Source: Ralstonia sp. TCR112
GTDB lineage: Bacteria; Pseudomonadota; Gammaproteobacteria; Burkholderiales; Burkholderiaceae
Direction of reading: 5' to 3'
DNA length: 64,000 nucleotides
NCBI RefSeq assembly: GCF_007997035.1
Contig: NZ_VOSS01000012.1
Location: forward strand, 1 to 64,000
The translations under genes and the position numbers were made by a program. Shown piece by piece: positions 1 through 10,229 of the stretch. Below the pieces are notes generated by a model that saw only the letters and a list, made by a program, of their open reading frames with translations, did no database searches and was not told where the DNA came from. Every line of letters begins with the position of its first letter. Position 1 is the first letter of the stretch.

Positions 1-258
1 ACGCTGATCGGCAACATGGCCAAGATGGGCCCGGCGGCCAAGGATTACGCGCTGCTGCCGCAAAACCTGTCGACCGAACACCTGGCACTGGGCATCCGCA
101 AGGGCGAGCCCGCCTTCAAGAAGCAGGTCGACGACGTGCTGCTCGGCATGGAAAAGAGCGGCGAGGCGCAGAAGCTGTTCGACAAGTGGTTCGGCCCGAA
201 TACGAAGATGGCCTTCCCGCAGCGCACCTTCAAGATTTCTACCGACAAGATCGATTAA
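1..258 (+). CDS. gltI: glutamate/aspartate ABC transporter substrate-binding protein, C-terminal fragment
   Basis: The frame is open from base 1 to a TAA at 256-258, so only the last 85 residues are in the window. They form the C-terminal lobe of a family 3 periplasmic solute-binding protein: the stretch GEPAFKKQVDDVLLGMEKSG followed by FDKWF is the typical closing helix pair of polar amino-acid receptors. The gene lies 59 bp upstream of two permease genes and an ATPase gene in the same direction, which is the gltIJKL order known for glutamate/aspartate importers. The protein would act in the periplasm and hand its ligand to GltJ/GltK. Ligand identity is inferred from gene order only. Confidence 0.85.
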   Translation, partial: TLIGNMAKMGPAAKDYALLPQNLSTEHLALGIRKGEPAFKKQVDDVLLGMEKSGEAQKLFDKWFGPNTKMAFPQRTFKISTDKID

Positions 259-317
259 TCGCTAAAGGTCGGGCCGCCCGGACCGGTATCTGAACTGCGT
301 CCGGGCGGTGAATCTCC

Positions 318-1013
318 ATGCCCCATTTTGATTTGTCGATGCTGCTCTCGGGGCAGTATCACCAGTGGCTCGTCAGCGGTTTCTTCCTGTCGATCAAGCT
401 TTCCGTGCTGGCTTTCGTGCTGGCGCTGCCGCTTGCCATCGTGGTGGCGCTGCTGCGTCTGTCGCCGGCTGCACCATTGCGCGGCATCGGCCAGACCTAT
501 GTCGAAGCCATCCGCAACGTGCCGCTGCTCGCCCACATGCTGTTCTGGTATTTCGGTGCGCCGCAGATCCTGCCGGAGTTCATCCGGGACTGGCTCTACA
601 GCATGAACTACGAGGCCGCGAGCGCCGTCATTGCGCTCGTGCTCTACACGGCTGCCTACATGGCGGAAGACATCCGCAGCGGCATCCGCTCGATCCCGAA
701 GGAACAGCTTGAGGCCAGCCGCGCGCTCGGGCTCTCGTTCCTGCAGGCCATGCGGCTGGTGGTGCTGCCGCAATCGCTGCGCGTGACGGTTCCGCCGCTG
801 GTCAGCCAGACGTTGAACCTGTGGAAGAACTCCAGCATTGCCATGGTGATCGGCGTGGCCGAATTGATGTACCAGGCGCAGCAGGTGGAGTCCGCCACGT
901 TCCGCGGCTTTGAGGCGTTTGCGTTTGCCACCGCGGCCTATCTGACCATCTCGATCGCGATCACGGTGTTCTCCGCCTGGTATCAGCATCGCTACCCCGT
1001 CCGGACGCTGTAG
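318..1013 (+). CDS. gltJ: amino acid ABC transporter permease, GltJ-like
   Basis: A 231-residue inner-membrane permease of the HisM/GlnP type. Several hydrophobic segments are visible (about residues 18-45, 85-110, 190-220). The EAA loop that docks on the ATPase is clear at about 125-150, with EASRALGLSFLQAMRLVVLP. It would pair with the next gene product as a heterodimeric channel for glutamate/aspartate or similar polar amino acids. The next gene starts 2 bp after its stop, so the two are co-translated. Length fits the family. Substrate is inferred from similarity to GltJ and from the neighbouring binding protein. Confidence 0.9.
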   Translation: MPHFDLSMLLSGQYHQWLVSGFFLSIKLSVLAFVLALPLAIVVALLRLSPAAPLRGIGQTYVEAIRNVPLLAHMLFWYFGAPQILPEFIRDWLYSMNYEAASAVIALVLYTAAYMAEDIRSGIRSIPKEQLEASRALGLSFLQAMRLVVLPQSLRVTVPPLVSQTLNLWKNSSIAMVIGVAELMYQAQQVESATFRGFEAFAFATAAYLTISIAITVFSAWYQHRYPVRTL

Positions 1014-1015
1014 CC

Positions 1016-1704
1016 ATGCTCGATCTCATTCAAACCTACGGTATCTACTACCTGATCGGTCAGTACCCGAATGGGCCGCTGGGCGGGTTGGCGCTGACGT
1101 TCCTGCTGGCATCCGCGGGCCTCGTGCTCGCGCTGCCGGTGGGCATCCTGCTGGGCCTGTGCCGCGTCAGCCCGATTGCCGCGCTGCGCTGGCCGGCCAC
1201 CGCGCTCGTCTATGTCGTGCGCGGCACGCCGCTGCTGATGGTGATCTTCTGGGCGTATTTCCTGCTCCCGTCCGTTACCGGCCAGCGCACGGACCAGTTC
1301 AGCACCATGCTGACCGCGCTGGTGATCTTCGACGGCGCATATCTGGCGGAGATCGTGCGTGCAGGCATCCAGGCGTTGCCGCGCGGGCAGATGGAAAGCG
1401 CCCGCTCGCTCGGCCTGTCGTATATGCAGGCGATGCGCCGCGTGATCCTGCCGCAGGCGCTGCGCAACATGCTGCCGTCGCTGGTCAATCAGCTCGTGTC
1501 GACCATCAAGGAGACCTCGCTCGGTTACATCATCAGCCTGCCCGAGGTGTCGTTCGTGGCCGGGCAGATCAGCACCGCCGTGATGGTCAAGTCCGCCGAG
1601 GTGTACGGCCTGCTCGGCATCAGCTACTTCATCATGTGCTTCAGCCTGACGCGCGTGGCGTTTTATCTGGAGCGCCGCCTTGCAGCTAGCGCCCCGTCCA
1701 AACC

Positions 1705-1708
<4 letters not shown>
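1016..1708 (+). CDS. gltK: amino acid ABC transporter permease, GltK-like
   Basis: A 230-residue polytopic permease and the partner of the preceding gene product. The conserved EAA loop reads [20 protein letters not shown] at about residues 126-145, and [16 protein letters not shown] follows in the usual place. The gene begins 2 bp after gltJ and ends with an ATGA overlap into the ATPase gene, so gltJ, gltK and gltL form a tightly coupled operon. Its role is the second half of the transmembrane channel of a polar amino-acid importer. The assignment to family is secure; the exact substrate is inferred. Confidence 0.9.
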
Positions 1709-2454
<746 letters not shown>

Positions 2455-2481
2455 ACCTTCACGCAGCGGGCGGCCAAATAA

Positions 2482-2508
2482 AAAACGGGGAACACTGTTC
2501 CCCGTTTT
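2482..2508. terminator. bidirectional Rho-independent terminator between gltL and a convergent gene
   Basis: The stem AAAACGGGGAAC pairs with GTTCCCCGTTTT around a 3-base loop and is flanked by A-rich and T-rich tracts on either side. It sits between the stop of gltL (2454) and the stop of the minus-strand binding-protein gene (2532), so it can terminate both. Confidence 0.88.
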
Positions 2509-2531
2509 CTTTGGATGCACGGCAACGCGGC

Positions 2532-3455
2532 TTATTGGATCGCCTTGTCGTTCGGACGCGCGTACAACTCCTTCATGCCGGCCGTCATCGGGTAGTTCAG
2601 GTTCAGGCCCTTCGGCGGAATCGGCGACAGGAACCACTTCTTGTACAGGTCATTCGCCTTGCCCGACTTCATCAGGTCGGCAATCACGTCGTCGGCCACT
2701 TTCTTGAACGCCGGATCGTCCTTGCGCATCATGCAGGCGTAGGTTTCGGTCTGCAGCGGGGTGCCCGTGACCACCCAGTCGGCCTGGTTCTTGGCCTTGG
2801 TGCGCTCGCCGTACAACAGCGGCTCATCCATCACGAATGCCACAGCGCGGCCCGATTCCAGCGTCAGGAATGCCTGGCCGTGATCCTTCGCGAGGATCAG
2901 GTTCATCTTGTCGGCGTCCTTGGCCTCGCCATTCATCTTCTGCAGGATGCGGTCTTCCGTCGTGCCGGCGGTGGTCACCACGGTCTTGCCCTTCAGGTCG
3001 GGGAAGTCCTTGATGCCCGAATCCTTCTTCACCAGCATCAACATGCCGTAGATGAAGATGTTGTTCGAGAACGCGACCTGCTTCTGGCGCTCGAGGTTGT
3101 TGGTGGTCGAGCCGCACTCGAAGTCGATCGTGCCGTTCTGCAGCAGCGAGATGCGGTTCTGCGACGTGATGGGCGTGAGCTTGACCTGCAGCTTCTTACC
3201 CACCGCCTTTTCCACGCCCGCCACGATCATGTTGGAGATCTCTTGGGAGTAGCCGGTAATCGTGTTCGCGTCGGCCTGGTACGAGAACGGAATCGACGAC
3301 TCGCGATAGCCCACCGAGATCACGCCCGATTGCTTGATCTTTGCCAGCGTGTCGGTCGACTGCGCCTGCGCACCGGTCGACAGCACGGCCAGCGCGCCGG
3401 CTGCGGCCAGCGTCAGGCCCGACAGAATACGTTTGGTCGAATGCAAGGTCTTCAT
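2532..3455 (-). CDS. amino acid ABC transporter substrate-binding protein
   Basis: A periplasmic family 3 solute-binding protein of 307 residues. I chose the ATG at 3455 because AGGAGGGG lies just upstream and because it opens a clean signal peptide (Lys/Arg start, Leu/Ala core, cut near AQAQ). The mature part begins with the usual DTLAKIKQSGVISVGYRESSIPF pattern and holds the glutamate/aspartate-receptor segment FECGSTTNNLERQKQVAFSN. It resembles GltI of E. coli more than a generic lysine/arginine receptor. It lies convergent to gltJKL and downstream of a D-amino-acid dehydrogenase gene on the same strand, with no permease of its own, so it may share the neighbouring GltJKL channel. That sharing is an inference. 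Confidence 0.88.
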   Translation of the reverse strand: MKTLHSTKRILSGLTLAAAGALAVLSTGAQAQSTDTLAKIKQSGVISVGYRESSIPFSYQADANTITGYSQEISNMIVAGVEKAVGKKLQVKLTPITSQNRISLLQNGTIDFECGSTTNNLERQKQVAFSNNIFIYGMLMLVKKDSGIKDFPDLKGKTVVTTAGTTEDRILQKMNGEAKDADKMNLILAKDHGQAFLTLESGRAVAFVMDEPLLYGERTKAKNQADWVVTGTPLQTETYACMMRKDDPAFKKVADDVIADLMKSGKANDLYKKWFLSPIPPKGLNLNYPMTAGMKELYARPNDKAIQ

Positions 3456-3492
3456 GCTTCCCCTCCTATGGGTGTGTTCGCTCCAGACTGCT

Positions 3493-3503
3493 TTGGTTAC
3501 CAA
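3493..3503. promoter_or_regulatory. TTGGT-T-ACCAA palindrome upstream of binding-protein gene
   Basis: A perfect 11-bp inverted repeat lies 38 bp upstream of the start of the binding-protein gene. It resembles operators of GntR/FCD regulators (TTGGT...ACCAA), but no such regulator is in the window. The function is inferred. Confidence 0.35.
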
Positions 3504-3578
3504 TTGGCGCGGGCCAGATACACATCATCGAGCCTGCGCGCTCGGTCTTTGAATCTCGTTCTGAATCTCGTTCTTGTG

Positions 3579-4847
3579 TCACGCGGCCAGCGCATACGGC
3601 ACTGGGGAAATCGCGGGCTTGCGGCCGGCAATCAGATCCGCCAACAAGCCTGCACTGCCCAGCGCCAGCGTAAAGCCCAGCGCTCCGTGACCAACGTTCA
3701 ACCACAACCCTTCCACCGGTGATGCCCCGACCACCGGCACGCCGGTTGGCGTTGCAGGCCGCATGCCCGCCCACGGCGCCGCATCGGCACCTGCGTCGTT
3801 GGCCCGCATGGCGCCCGGAAACAGCGCACGGGTTTCGTCATACAGCGTCTGGGCGCGGCGCGTGTCCAGCGCCGCCGACCAGCCCACGAGATCGGCCATG
3901 CCCGCCACACGCAACGTCTGCCCGATGCGGGCGTAGACGATCTTCCGCGCGGCATCCGTCACGCTGATGACCGGGGCAACATCGCCCTCCCCCAGCGGCA
4001 GGCTGATGCTGTAACCCTTCAGCGGATACAGCCCGGCGTCGATGCGCAATGGGCTGAGCAGCCTGGCGCTCGTCACGCCCGCGGCCATCACCACGGCATC
4101 TGCGGCAACCTGCTCGCCACCGGCCAGGTTGAGACCCCGCACACGGCGGCCTTCGGTCCACAGCGCATCCACACCGGTATTGAAGCGCAGCGTCACGTTC
4201 GGCATCGCGCGCAGCCGGTTGAACAAGCCGACGCAGAGTTGATGGCAATCGGCCACATCTTCGTCGGGCGTGTAGATCGCGCCGACGATCTGGTCGCGCA
4301 CGCCGGCAAGCGCGGGCTCGTGGGCGACCGTTTCCTCAGCGGACAACGCATGCTGTTCGCAACCGAGCGTGGCCTGATAGCCGACCTGCGCGCGGGCCGA
4401 TTCAAACGCCGCAGCATCGCGGTGCACCACGAGCTTGCCGCGACGCGCAAAGCTGAACGCCAGATCCGGCGCCGCTTCCCGCAACGCTTCCATGCGTGCG
4501 CGGCTGTAGAACGACAGCGCCAGCAGCTCACGCGTCGTGCGATCGGCACGGTCACGATTGCAGGCCGCGATAAAGCGCAGGCCCCAGCGCAGCAACGCCG
4601 GGTCCAGCGACGGCTTCAGCCGCAGCGGCGAATCGCGGCGCAGCAGCCAGCCCGGCACATGTGAAAGCACGCCGGGGCCGGCCAGCGGCGCCACATAGCT
4701 GTAGCTCAACTGGCCGCCGTTGGCGTAGCTGGTGCCCTCGCCCGGGCCCGGATGTCGCTCGACCAAGGTGACCTGATGGCCTTCCTGAGCCAGCGCATAG
4801 GCCGTGCTGATGCCGATAATGCCGGCGCCGACTACTGCAATTTGCAT
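3579..4847 (-). CDS. dadA: D-amino acid dehydrogenase (FAD-dependent)
   Basis: A 422-residue FAD oxidoreductase of the DadA family. It oxidises D-amino acids to 2-oxo acids and ammonia and passes electrons to the respiratory chain from the inner face of the membrane. The N-terminus holds the dinucleotide-binding motif GAGIIGISTAYALA, then ERHPGPGEGTSYANGGQLSYSY, which is diagnostic of DadA. The C-terminal PWAGMRPATPTGVPVVG and GHGALGFTLALGSA segments are also typical. The length matches the usual 415-435 residues. The gene is followed 123 bp later by an amino-acid binding protein on the same strand, suggesting joint use of an amino acid. No alanine racemase is next to it, so coupling to L-alanine breakdown is not shown here. 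Confidence 0.9.
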   Translation of the reverse strand: MQIAVVGAGIIGISTAYALAQEGHQVTLVERHPGPGEGTSYANGGQLSYSYVAPLAGPGVLSHVPGWLLRRDSPLRLKPSLDPALLRWGLRFIAACNRDRADRTTRELLALSFYSRARMEALREAAPDLAFSFARRGKLVVHRDAAAFESARAQVGYQATLGCEQHALSAEETVAHEPALAGVRDQIVGAIYTPDEDVADCHQLCVGLFNRLRAMPNVTLRFNTGVDALWTEGRRVRGLNLAGGEQVAADAVVMAAGVTSARLLSPLRIDAGLYPLKGYSISLPLGEGDVAPVISVTDAARKIVYARIGQTLRVAGMADLVGWSAALDTRRAQTLYDETRALFPGAMRANDAGADAAPWAGMRPATPTGVPVVGASPVEGLWLNVGHGALGFTLALGSAGLLADLIAGRKPAISPVPYALAA

Positions 4848-4974
4848 GAAGAAGCTGCGAGATTGGGAATGTCGGGTGCAGCTTAAGGAGCCTGGCGGTG
4901 GTTGGGCAAATGCGGAGTTGTTGGGGGGGATGTTGTGGGGCTATGGATTGGATTCTTGTTTGAATGCCCCACGC

Positions 4975-5301
4975 TCATTCGTCGGCCTCGCTCCCTATGC
5001 GGAACGGACGGGCCAGCAGCATGCTGGCCGTGAAACACGGCGCGTTTTCCTCGCTGCCCAATGCAAGCAAGCGCGCGGCAATGGCCTTGCCTTGCCCCAG
5101 CGCCGCAGCCACGGCAGCGTCCGTCGAATCGAAATCGGCCGAAGGGTTGTGAAAACGCTCCAAGCGCGCATACATCATCACCTCGTTCTCTCGAGTGCAG
5201 ACAAAGCCTGTGTACGAATAGCCGAGCCGTCCTCTAGTGCCCGGCAAGACCAGCACATGTATCGCACAGCCGTAAAAATGCTGGATCCGCCAGCCACGCA
5301 T
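4975..5301 (-). CDS. hypothetical protein (108 aa)
   Basis: A small cytoplasmic-looking protein that I cannot assign. GAGGGGAATGGG precedes the ATG, a fair ribosome site. The sequence has a YSYTGFVC strand, an ERFHNPSADFDS segment and a short helix AVAAALGQGKAIAARLL; there is no signal peptide or membrane segment. The YTG-x-V pattern followed by ...DAAVAAAL...GKAIA resembles small stress-type proteins of unknown role in Ralstonia and Burkholderia. It follows another small gene on the same strand. Confidence 0.6.
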   Translation of the reverse strand: MRGWRIQHFYGCAIHVLVLPGTRGRLGYSYTGFVCTRENEVMMYARLERFHNPSADFDSTDAAVAAALGQGKAIAARLLALGSEENAPCFTASMLLARPFRIGSEADE

Positions 5302-5391
5302 CCCATTCCCCTCTTTCTTTCTCGTTGTTGCCGCGATATCGCTGTCCGAACCTCCAGGCCGTACCTCGCCCCGCGTAAGGTGTCGAATAGC

Positions 5392-5637
5392 CTAGCTGCG
5401 GGAGCACGGCAGAAGCAGGCAGCGTCCCGGCCAAGGCCATTCGTAGCCCGTGACTGCCGTGTACCAGGCCCCCAGATAACCGTCCGCATTCATCACGTCG
5501 AACATCACGGCGGCAAAGACGGCGACTGCAAATACGCCCATCACGACCTGCACCGAAGAAGTCGATTGGGTGCGACCACCCTCCCGTAACTCCGTTCGGC
5601 TTTGCTCGTCGATCTTGCGCGCGTCGCGTGCCACCAT
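5392..5637 (-). CDS. small predicted membrane protein (81 aa)
   Basis: Unrecognised. GGAGCC lies about 7 bp before the ATG. Residues 1-25 are polar and charged; residues about 28-48 (VQVVMGVFAVAVFAAVMFDV) form one convincing membrane span, followed by a Trp/Tyr/Pro-rich tail. It lies 83 bp downstream of the chemotaxis receptor gene, in the same direction, and upstream of the 108-aa gene. A longer overlapping frame (5234-5728) exists but has no ribosome site and poorer composition, so I prefer this one. Confidence 0.5.
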   Translation of the reverse strand: MVARDARKIDEQSRTELREGGRTQSTSSVQVVMGVFAVAVFAAVMFDVMNADGYLGAWYTAVTGYEWPWPGRCLLLPCSRS

Positions 5638-5720
5638 GCCGTTGGCTCCATTTCATAAGGCAACCATTCAGGACGGCCCTCAAGCACAGAGCAACACGAG
5701 CGCGCCTTGGGCTGTTTGTG

Positions 5721-7274
5721 CTAAGCAACCTGGAAGTGCTTCACGGATTCCGCAAGCAGATTGCCTTGCTCTTCCAGTGCCTGCGATGCCGCAGCCGCCT
5801 CTTCCACCAGTGCTGCGTTGCGCTGCGTCATCTCATCCATTTCGGAAACCGCCGTATGGATCTGGGCAATGCCCTGGCTCTGCTCCGCACTGGCAGACGC
5901 AATGTCCTCGATCAACCGCGTCACGTTGGCCACGGCGGTGGTAACGGATCGCATGGTTTGCCCGGCTCGCCCCACGGCAACGTCACCTTCGCGCACATGC
6001 TCGAGCGATGACTCGATCAGCCCCTTGATTTCCTTGGCCGCTGCAGACGACCGCTGCGCAAGCGTGCGCACCTCGCTGGCCACGACAGCAAAGCCACGGC
6101 CCTGCTCACCGGCACGCGCCGCCTCAACCGCGGCATTCAGCGCGAGGATGTTGGTCTGGAACGCAATCCCTTCGATAAGCGCGGTGATCTCGTTGATCCG
6201 CACCGAGCCTGCGCTGATCTTGCCCATGGTCTCGACCATGTTGTCCACCTCATTGCTGCCTTGCTTGGCTACGTCCGAAGCGTTGACAGCCAGCGTGGCC
6301 GCTTCCCGCGCATTGGCGGCGTTCTGCTGCACGGTTGTCGTCAACTCTTCCACGCTGGAGGCCACCTCCTCCAGTGCCGAGGCTTGCTCCTCCGTGCGGC
6401 TAGACAAATCCACGTTGCCACTGGCGATCTGGCTGGAGCCGGCAGAAACCGACTGCGCCGAATCGCTCACCCGGCCGATAAGCGTTCCCAGCCCGTCGCA
6501 GATCTGCTTCATTGACGACAGCACACTTCCACTGTGCGCAACGTTGAAGTCTTCCTGCGCACGGAAATCTCCGCCGGCAATGCTGGTGGCAATTGCCGCC
6601 AGCCGCGAAGGCTCCGCGCCCAGGGCACCGAGCACGCTTCGCGCAATGGCTACACCCAGCACGCCGGCGGCCGCAAAGGCAAACAGACCCACCCCCACGG
6701 CAATCCACGTCGCGGTGGTTGCATACGCCCGTGCCGCCTCGACCGCGTCGCCCGATCGCCTGGATACAAACGTGTCATACGCTTCAACGGCCTTGTCCAG
6801 CCCGGCAAGCAACGGCACGCATTCCCGGTTGATCTTGTCGATCGCGGCGTCGCGATGCCCCGTCTCGGCCAGCTGCGCGATGGCCAGCGCAACAGGTCCA
6901 TATTTGATCTCAACCGCGCGAATGGCACCGACCAGGATGCGGGTCTGGTCGGTTGCGTCGGGGCCGTTCTTGGCCTCTTCTTCCAGGCGCGTCAGTTGCG
7001 CCTGCACACCCGCATGGGCTTTGGAAACAGCGTCCGCTGCGGTGCGCCGGTCAGCATCCGTATCCGCAAGCACCAAATTGCGCGCAGCCACGGCACGTTT
7101 CTCGACATCCAACTGCACCGCGGCCACCAGTTTCGACCTGAGGTACAGCCCGCGCTCGAAATTCGCAAACCTCGTACTGAGGGCGTTCAACTGATAGCAC
7201 GTCATGCCAGCCACGATCGCCACCAGAACGGCGAGCGCCGCGAACGCGGAAAATAGTTGTGTCTTGACCTTCAT
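5721..7274 (-). CDS. methyl-accepting chemotaxis protein
   Basis: A 517-residue transmembrane chemoreceptor. I start at the ATG at 7274, which has GGGGAG before it and opens a short cytoplasmic start, a membrane span (about residues 6-29), a periplasmic four-helix sensor of about 160 residues, a second span ([20 protein letters not shown]), and a HAMP segment. The cytoplasmic coiled-coil bundle follows, with the invariant hairpin tip [32 protein letters not shown]-type sequence, seen here in full register. It signals to CheA/CheW. The C-terminus lacks a CheR/CheB docking pentapeptide. No che genes are nearby, so it is an orphan receptor. The ligand is unknown. Confidence 0.93.
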   Translation of the reverse strand: MKVKTQLFSAFAALAVLVAIVAGMTCYQLNALSTRFANFERGLYLRSKLVAAVQLDVEKRAVAARNLVLADTDADRRTAADAVSKAHAGVQAQLTRLEEEAKNGPDATDQTRILVGAIRAVEIKYGPVALAIAQLAETGHRDAAIDKINRECVPLLAGLDKAVEAYDTFVSRRSGDAVEAARAYATTATWIAVGVGLFAFAAAGVLGVAIARSVLGALGAEPSRLAAIATSIAGGDFRAQEDFNVAHSGSVLSSMKQICDGLGTLIGRVSDSAQSVSAGSSQIASGNVDLSSRTEEQASALEEVASSVEELTTTVQQNAANAREAATLAVNASDVAKQGSNEVDNMVETMGKISAGSVRINEITALIEGIAFQTNILALNAAVEAARAGEQGRGFAVVASEVRTLAQRSSAAAKEIKGLIESSLEHVREGDVAVGRAGQTMRSVTTAVANVTRLIEDIASASAEQSQGIAQIHTAVSEMDEMTQRNAALVEEAAAASQALEEQGNLLAESVKHFQVA

Positions 7275-7409
7275 GCTGCTCCCCATTTCCAAAAATAAGT
7301 CTTTCTCTGAAGACGTTAATCAAAACTGCCGTACGGCCCGTACCGTTCAAACTGCGTTGCCTGACTGCGTTGAGTTGTCGTGTCTTTGCGCTCCTGGTTC
7401 ACTGTTGAA

Positions 7410-8707
7410 TCACGCGCCTGAATGCGCGGCTTGCATGGCCCCATCCCGAGATTCGCTCTCGGGCATGAAGACCGCAAAGACGAGCACTGCCGCGACTGCC
7501 ACGGTGGAAAGTGCGAGGAACCCTGCGGCAAAGCCGTAGTGGTCCACCACCAGACCGCCGGTGAGATTGCTGAGCGCCGCGCCAAGGCCGACGGCCAGCG
7601 AAACAGTGCCTTGCGCAAAGTTGAAGCGCCCGGTGCCCCGCATCACGTCGGAAAGGATGACTGTGATCACGACGCCGAAGATTCCGGCGCTCACACCATC
7701 GAGGAGTTGGATTGCAATGACCGCGTAAGGACTGCTCGCGAATGCAAACAGAACCCCGCGGACCGGCAGCACCACCAGCGCGATCAGGAACAGCTTCTTG
7801 CGGCCGACCCCGGCCTTGATTGCGCGTCCGACACCGGCAGCAACCAAGACCATCACGAGCTGGGCCGCGATCACGCATGCGCCGAGCCACAGCACACCCT
7901 TGTGTGGCGCTTCTGCGGCAATCATCTGCCCTGCCAGCGGCAGCATGGCTGCATTGCCGAAGTGGAACAGCACGACTGTGGCGAGCAATGCCAGCAGATC
8001 GCGACGTTTGAACACGTCCCGGATGGGCTGTGGCTGCCCTGCCGCGCTTTCCGAGTGCAGCGTTTCGCCGCCGCGCGCGAGCTCGTAGTCGATGTCGCCG
8101 GCCGTATGAGCGCCACCGCAAAGGCGCTCACCACAGAGAAAGCACAGACGATGTAGAAGAGCCAAAGCGTGCCAGCGTAGTGCGTGATCGTCGCAGCCAG
8201 TATTGCGCCGCTGAAATTGCCCGCGTGGTTGAAGACCTCGTTGCGGCTCACGCGCGCGGGCAGCCGGCGGTGTCCGACGATCCCGAGAGTCAATGAGGCG
8301 AGACAGGGCCCGATGACCGCCGAGACAAGCGCCAGCGCAATCTGCGCGCAAAGGATGACGGACCAGGTGGGCGACCATGCGATCAGCATGCAACCTAGGC
8401 CGATCACACCGGCTGAGATGGCGATCATGGCGCGCTTGGCGCGCACGGCGTCCACCAGCATGCCAGCCGGTATCTGAGCGATCGCGCCGGCAAGCCCGCT
8501 TGCCCCCACGACAAGACCGATGTCCGCCGAAGACCATTGCTGCGTCCCTTTCAGGAACACCGCAAGAAAGGGCCCCACGCCGTCCCGGACATCAGCCATC
8601 AGGAAGCTGAGTGCATCCAGGCCCCGCAGGCTGCGTGCCGAAGGTGTGCGGCTGCCGTGCAACGCTGGTTTGGCTTGGGCTTTGGCCCCGAGGGAACGTA
8701 TTGCCAT
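7410..8707 (-). pseudogene. MFS transporter, split by an apparent -1 frameshift
   Basis: Two overlapping minus-strand frames together make one major-facilitator protein of about 430 residues. The N-terminal half (start 8707) carries the first spans and VDAVRAKRAMIAISAG, the loop 2-3 motif, and runs well to FAVALIRPA at about 8100. The C-terminal half is in another frame, picks up at GDIDYELARGGE and carries the remaining spans to a stop at 7410. A single missing base in the GGCCGGC tract at about 8097-8104 explains the break, since restoring one base gives a continuous RPGDIDYE. No homopolymer is involved. The start lies directly after the stop of the upstream gene (no gap), so they are co-transcribed. 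It may be a real mutation or a sequencing error; substrate unknown. Confidence 0.8.
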
Positions 8708-9376
8708 CTAGCCGCGCTCTCCTGCAGGCCTTATCCGGACGTCCCCGCTCGCATCGGTGCCTTTCAACGCAATGCCATCACCGCCATCACGGACCAATGC
8801 AATCTTGTCCACGTCGAGCGTACTGGCCAACTCGCTCGAGACGAGTTCTCCCCACGCGTGCACGCGGGTGCCAGGCGCGAGATACCTCGCCAGTTCCTCT
8901 GCGGCGCGCACTGCCATGCGTAGCGAAGTGCCGCCACCGAGCAGTGCACCGCACGGTTCGCCCTTCGGGCTATAGAGCGGCAGCATCACCGTGCCGATCA
9001 AATCAACGGGCACCCTTTGAACGCCCCACTCGTGATCGTGGTTCCGATTGCGCTCGGGCCCCGCATCGACGATGGTCTCGCCGTCTTCGGCTTCAATCGC
9101 AAACACAGACATGACGTCGGTCCTGCGTGGCGCGGCGCCTCGTACACGCACGGTGTCGCCGTGCATGACATGCGCCGCGACGCTCGCCGACAGGTGCGGC
9201 GGGAAATACACCTGCCAGATGCCGTCCAGAATGAACCCGTCCAGATCGCCGTGTTCGTTCATCAGGAATCGGGTGACAGTGCCTTGTGCTTCTGCCGGGC
9301 AAGCTCGGTCGATCGGTTGCATCTGCTGCGCGTCAATCAAGTGGGATGCGAAAAAACAGCCGTGAAGTTGCGCCAT
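8708..9376 (-). CDS. hypothetical protein with OB-fold-like N-terminal half (222 aa)
   Basis: Not recognised as a named family. Residues about 32-85 (GTVTRFLMNEHGDLDGFILD, then VYFPPHLSASVAAHVMHGDTVRVRGA) look like a small beta-barrel of the OB type, as in proteins that bind nucleic acid. The C-terminal half repeats a similar strand pattern (GTRVHAWGELVSSELASTLDVDKIALV). There is no signal peptide or membrane span. Its stop codon directly abuts the start of the MFS gene, so the two form an operon, but the sequence gives no clue to a shared job. The start could also be the internal Met19. Confidence 0.6.
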   Translation of the reverse strand: MAQLHGCFFASHLIDAQQMQPIDRACPAEAQGTVTRFLMNEHGDLDGFILDGIWQVYFPPHLSASVAAHVMHGDTVRVRGAAPRRTDVMSVFAIEAEDGETIVDAGPERNRNHDHEWGVQRVPVDLIGTVMLPLYSPKGEPCGALLGGGTSLRMAVRAAEELARYLAPGTRVHAWGELVSSELASTLDVDKIALVRDGGDGIALKGTDASGDVRIRPAGERG

Positions 9377-9561
9377 GCGGCAGACCAGACAGGAAGCGGC
9401 TGGGTGCAGTACGACGCCGTATGGGGTGCGCCTGCCCGTGCAGGACAGGCGCTATGGGAGGGGGCGAGACCGACGGGCACAGCACGGCATACGCGTTGCG
9501 AAACGCGCGCCGGGGGACGCGCGGTATGTCGAGCTGAAGGGGTGGACTGGATTCGTTGCAT
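9337..9561 (-). CDS. small ORF, paralogue of the ORF at 10356-10595 (74 aa)
   Basis: An Arg/Ala/Pro-rich 74-residue frame, starting MQRIQSTPSARHTA, inside the left copy of a duplicated module. Its ATG and the preceding GGGAGTGAACC are identical to those of the right-hand copy, and the frame is kept open in both despite about one third of the bases differing. It overlaps the start of the 222-aa gene. Composition alone would not support coding; the conserved start region does. Function unknown. Confidence 0.28.
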   Translation of the reverse strand: MQRIQSTPSARHTARPPARVSQRVCRAVPVGLAPSHSACPARAGAPHTASYCTQPLPVWSAAWRNFTAVFSHPT

Positions 9562-9705
9562 GGTTCACTCCCGTCTCGGGGCAGTGAGTCAATTGCAAGC
9601 GCCGTGCCATCCTGGAAACCCAGATAGGACAAGGGCCCGGAGCAACCAGTGACGAGGGATTGTCCGTTTGCTTGACACCAGGGTGTCTGGTTTCTTGACG
9701 GCTTA
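9365..9705. repeat. duplicated ~350-bp module, left copy
   Basis: Direct repeat of 10385-10737, offset about 1,032 bp. The best-kept parts are a 20-bp identical block at 9555-9574 (equals 10589-10608) and a 41-bp block at 9665-9705 that differs from 10697-10737 at one base. That block holds the palindrome GACACC-AG-GGTGTC (9676-9689) followed by TTTCTTGACGGCTTA. Between the blocks the copies are diverged with small indels. Together with the right copy it brackets a single unknown gene. Confidence 0.8.
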
Positions 9706-9779
9706 TCTGGCCCAGCGGGCCCCGGATCCGGGCAGAGGCCGGGGCCGCGCCGGCATCGCAAGGGGCGGCCGCAGCGCAG

Positions 9780-10229
9780 TTACGCGCGGGCCAGCGGCCA
9801 GAGAACCGAAGGTTCTTCTCCAAGAGCCGTGGCGATCGCCCGGCGAACACGCTTTGCTCCCTTGCCCGAGATGGAAGAGGACAGCAATTGCGGGCTGACG
9901 TTTTCCAAACCCAGTTCGAGGACGAGTTGTCGCAACGTAATCGCACCGAAGCGATCGTTGAGAAGCCGTTTTGCGAGCGGTATGTGCTTTGGGAACGCGC
10001 GGGGGGCGGGCGTTGGCACCACGGCACGCAGAACGCTTTCTCTTTGTTGGGGAAATAAATGCAAATCAGCTAATTGAGGAAGCGGTTCCTCTGCAATGGC
10101 ATGCCCGAGGTTGATCAGGGCCTCGCCCATGGACAGCCCCGAACTGGAACACATCATGTCGGGTGTAACCAAGACAGCAAAATAATGCCGACCCTCCAGA
10201 TACAGCCTTACCTTAAAAATCAACTTCAT
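9780..10229 (-). CDS. hypothetical protein with possible C-terminal DNA-binding segment (149 aa)
   Basis: Unrecognised. The N-terminal 60 residues (MKLIFKVRLYLEGRHYFAVLVTPDM, then SMGEALINLGHAI) have the strand-strand-helix look of a HicB-like domain. The C-terminus (LRQLVLELGLENVSPQLLSS, then RRAIATALGEEPSVLWP) resembles a helix-turn-helix closing in the ALG-x-x-P-xx-(L/I)WP pattern seen in Ner/Nlp-type regulators. No partner toxin is next to it. The gene sits exactly between two direct copies of the 350-bp module and is read away from the two-component genes. A role as regulator of the palindromes in those modules is conceivable but unproven. Confidence 0.55.
   Translation of the reverse strand: MKLIFKVRLYLEGRHYFAVLVTPDMMCSSSGLSMGEALINLGHAIAEEPLPQLADLHLFPQQRESVLRAVVPTPAPRAFPKHIPLAKRLLNDRFGAITLRQLVLELGLENVSPQLLSSSISGKGAKRVRRAIATALGEEPSVLWPLARA

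Noticed and set aside
9780-10229. HicAB-type toxin-antitoxin pair
   Set aside because: The protein has at most a vague HicB-like start, and no HicA-like small toxin gene is adjacent.
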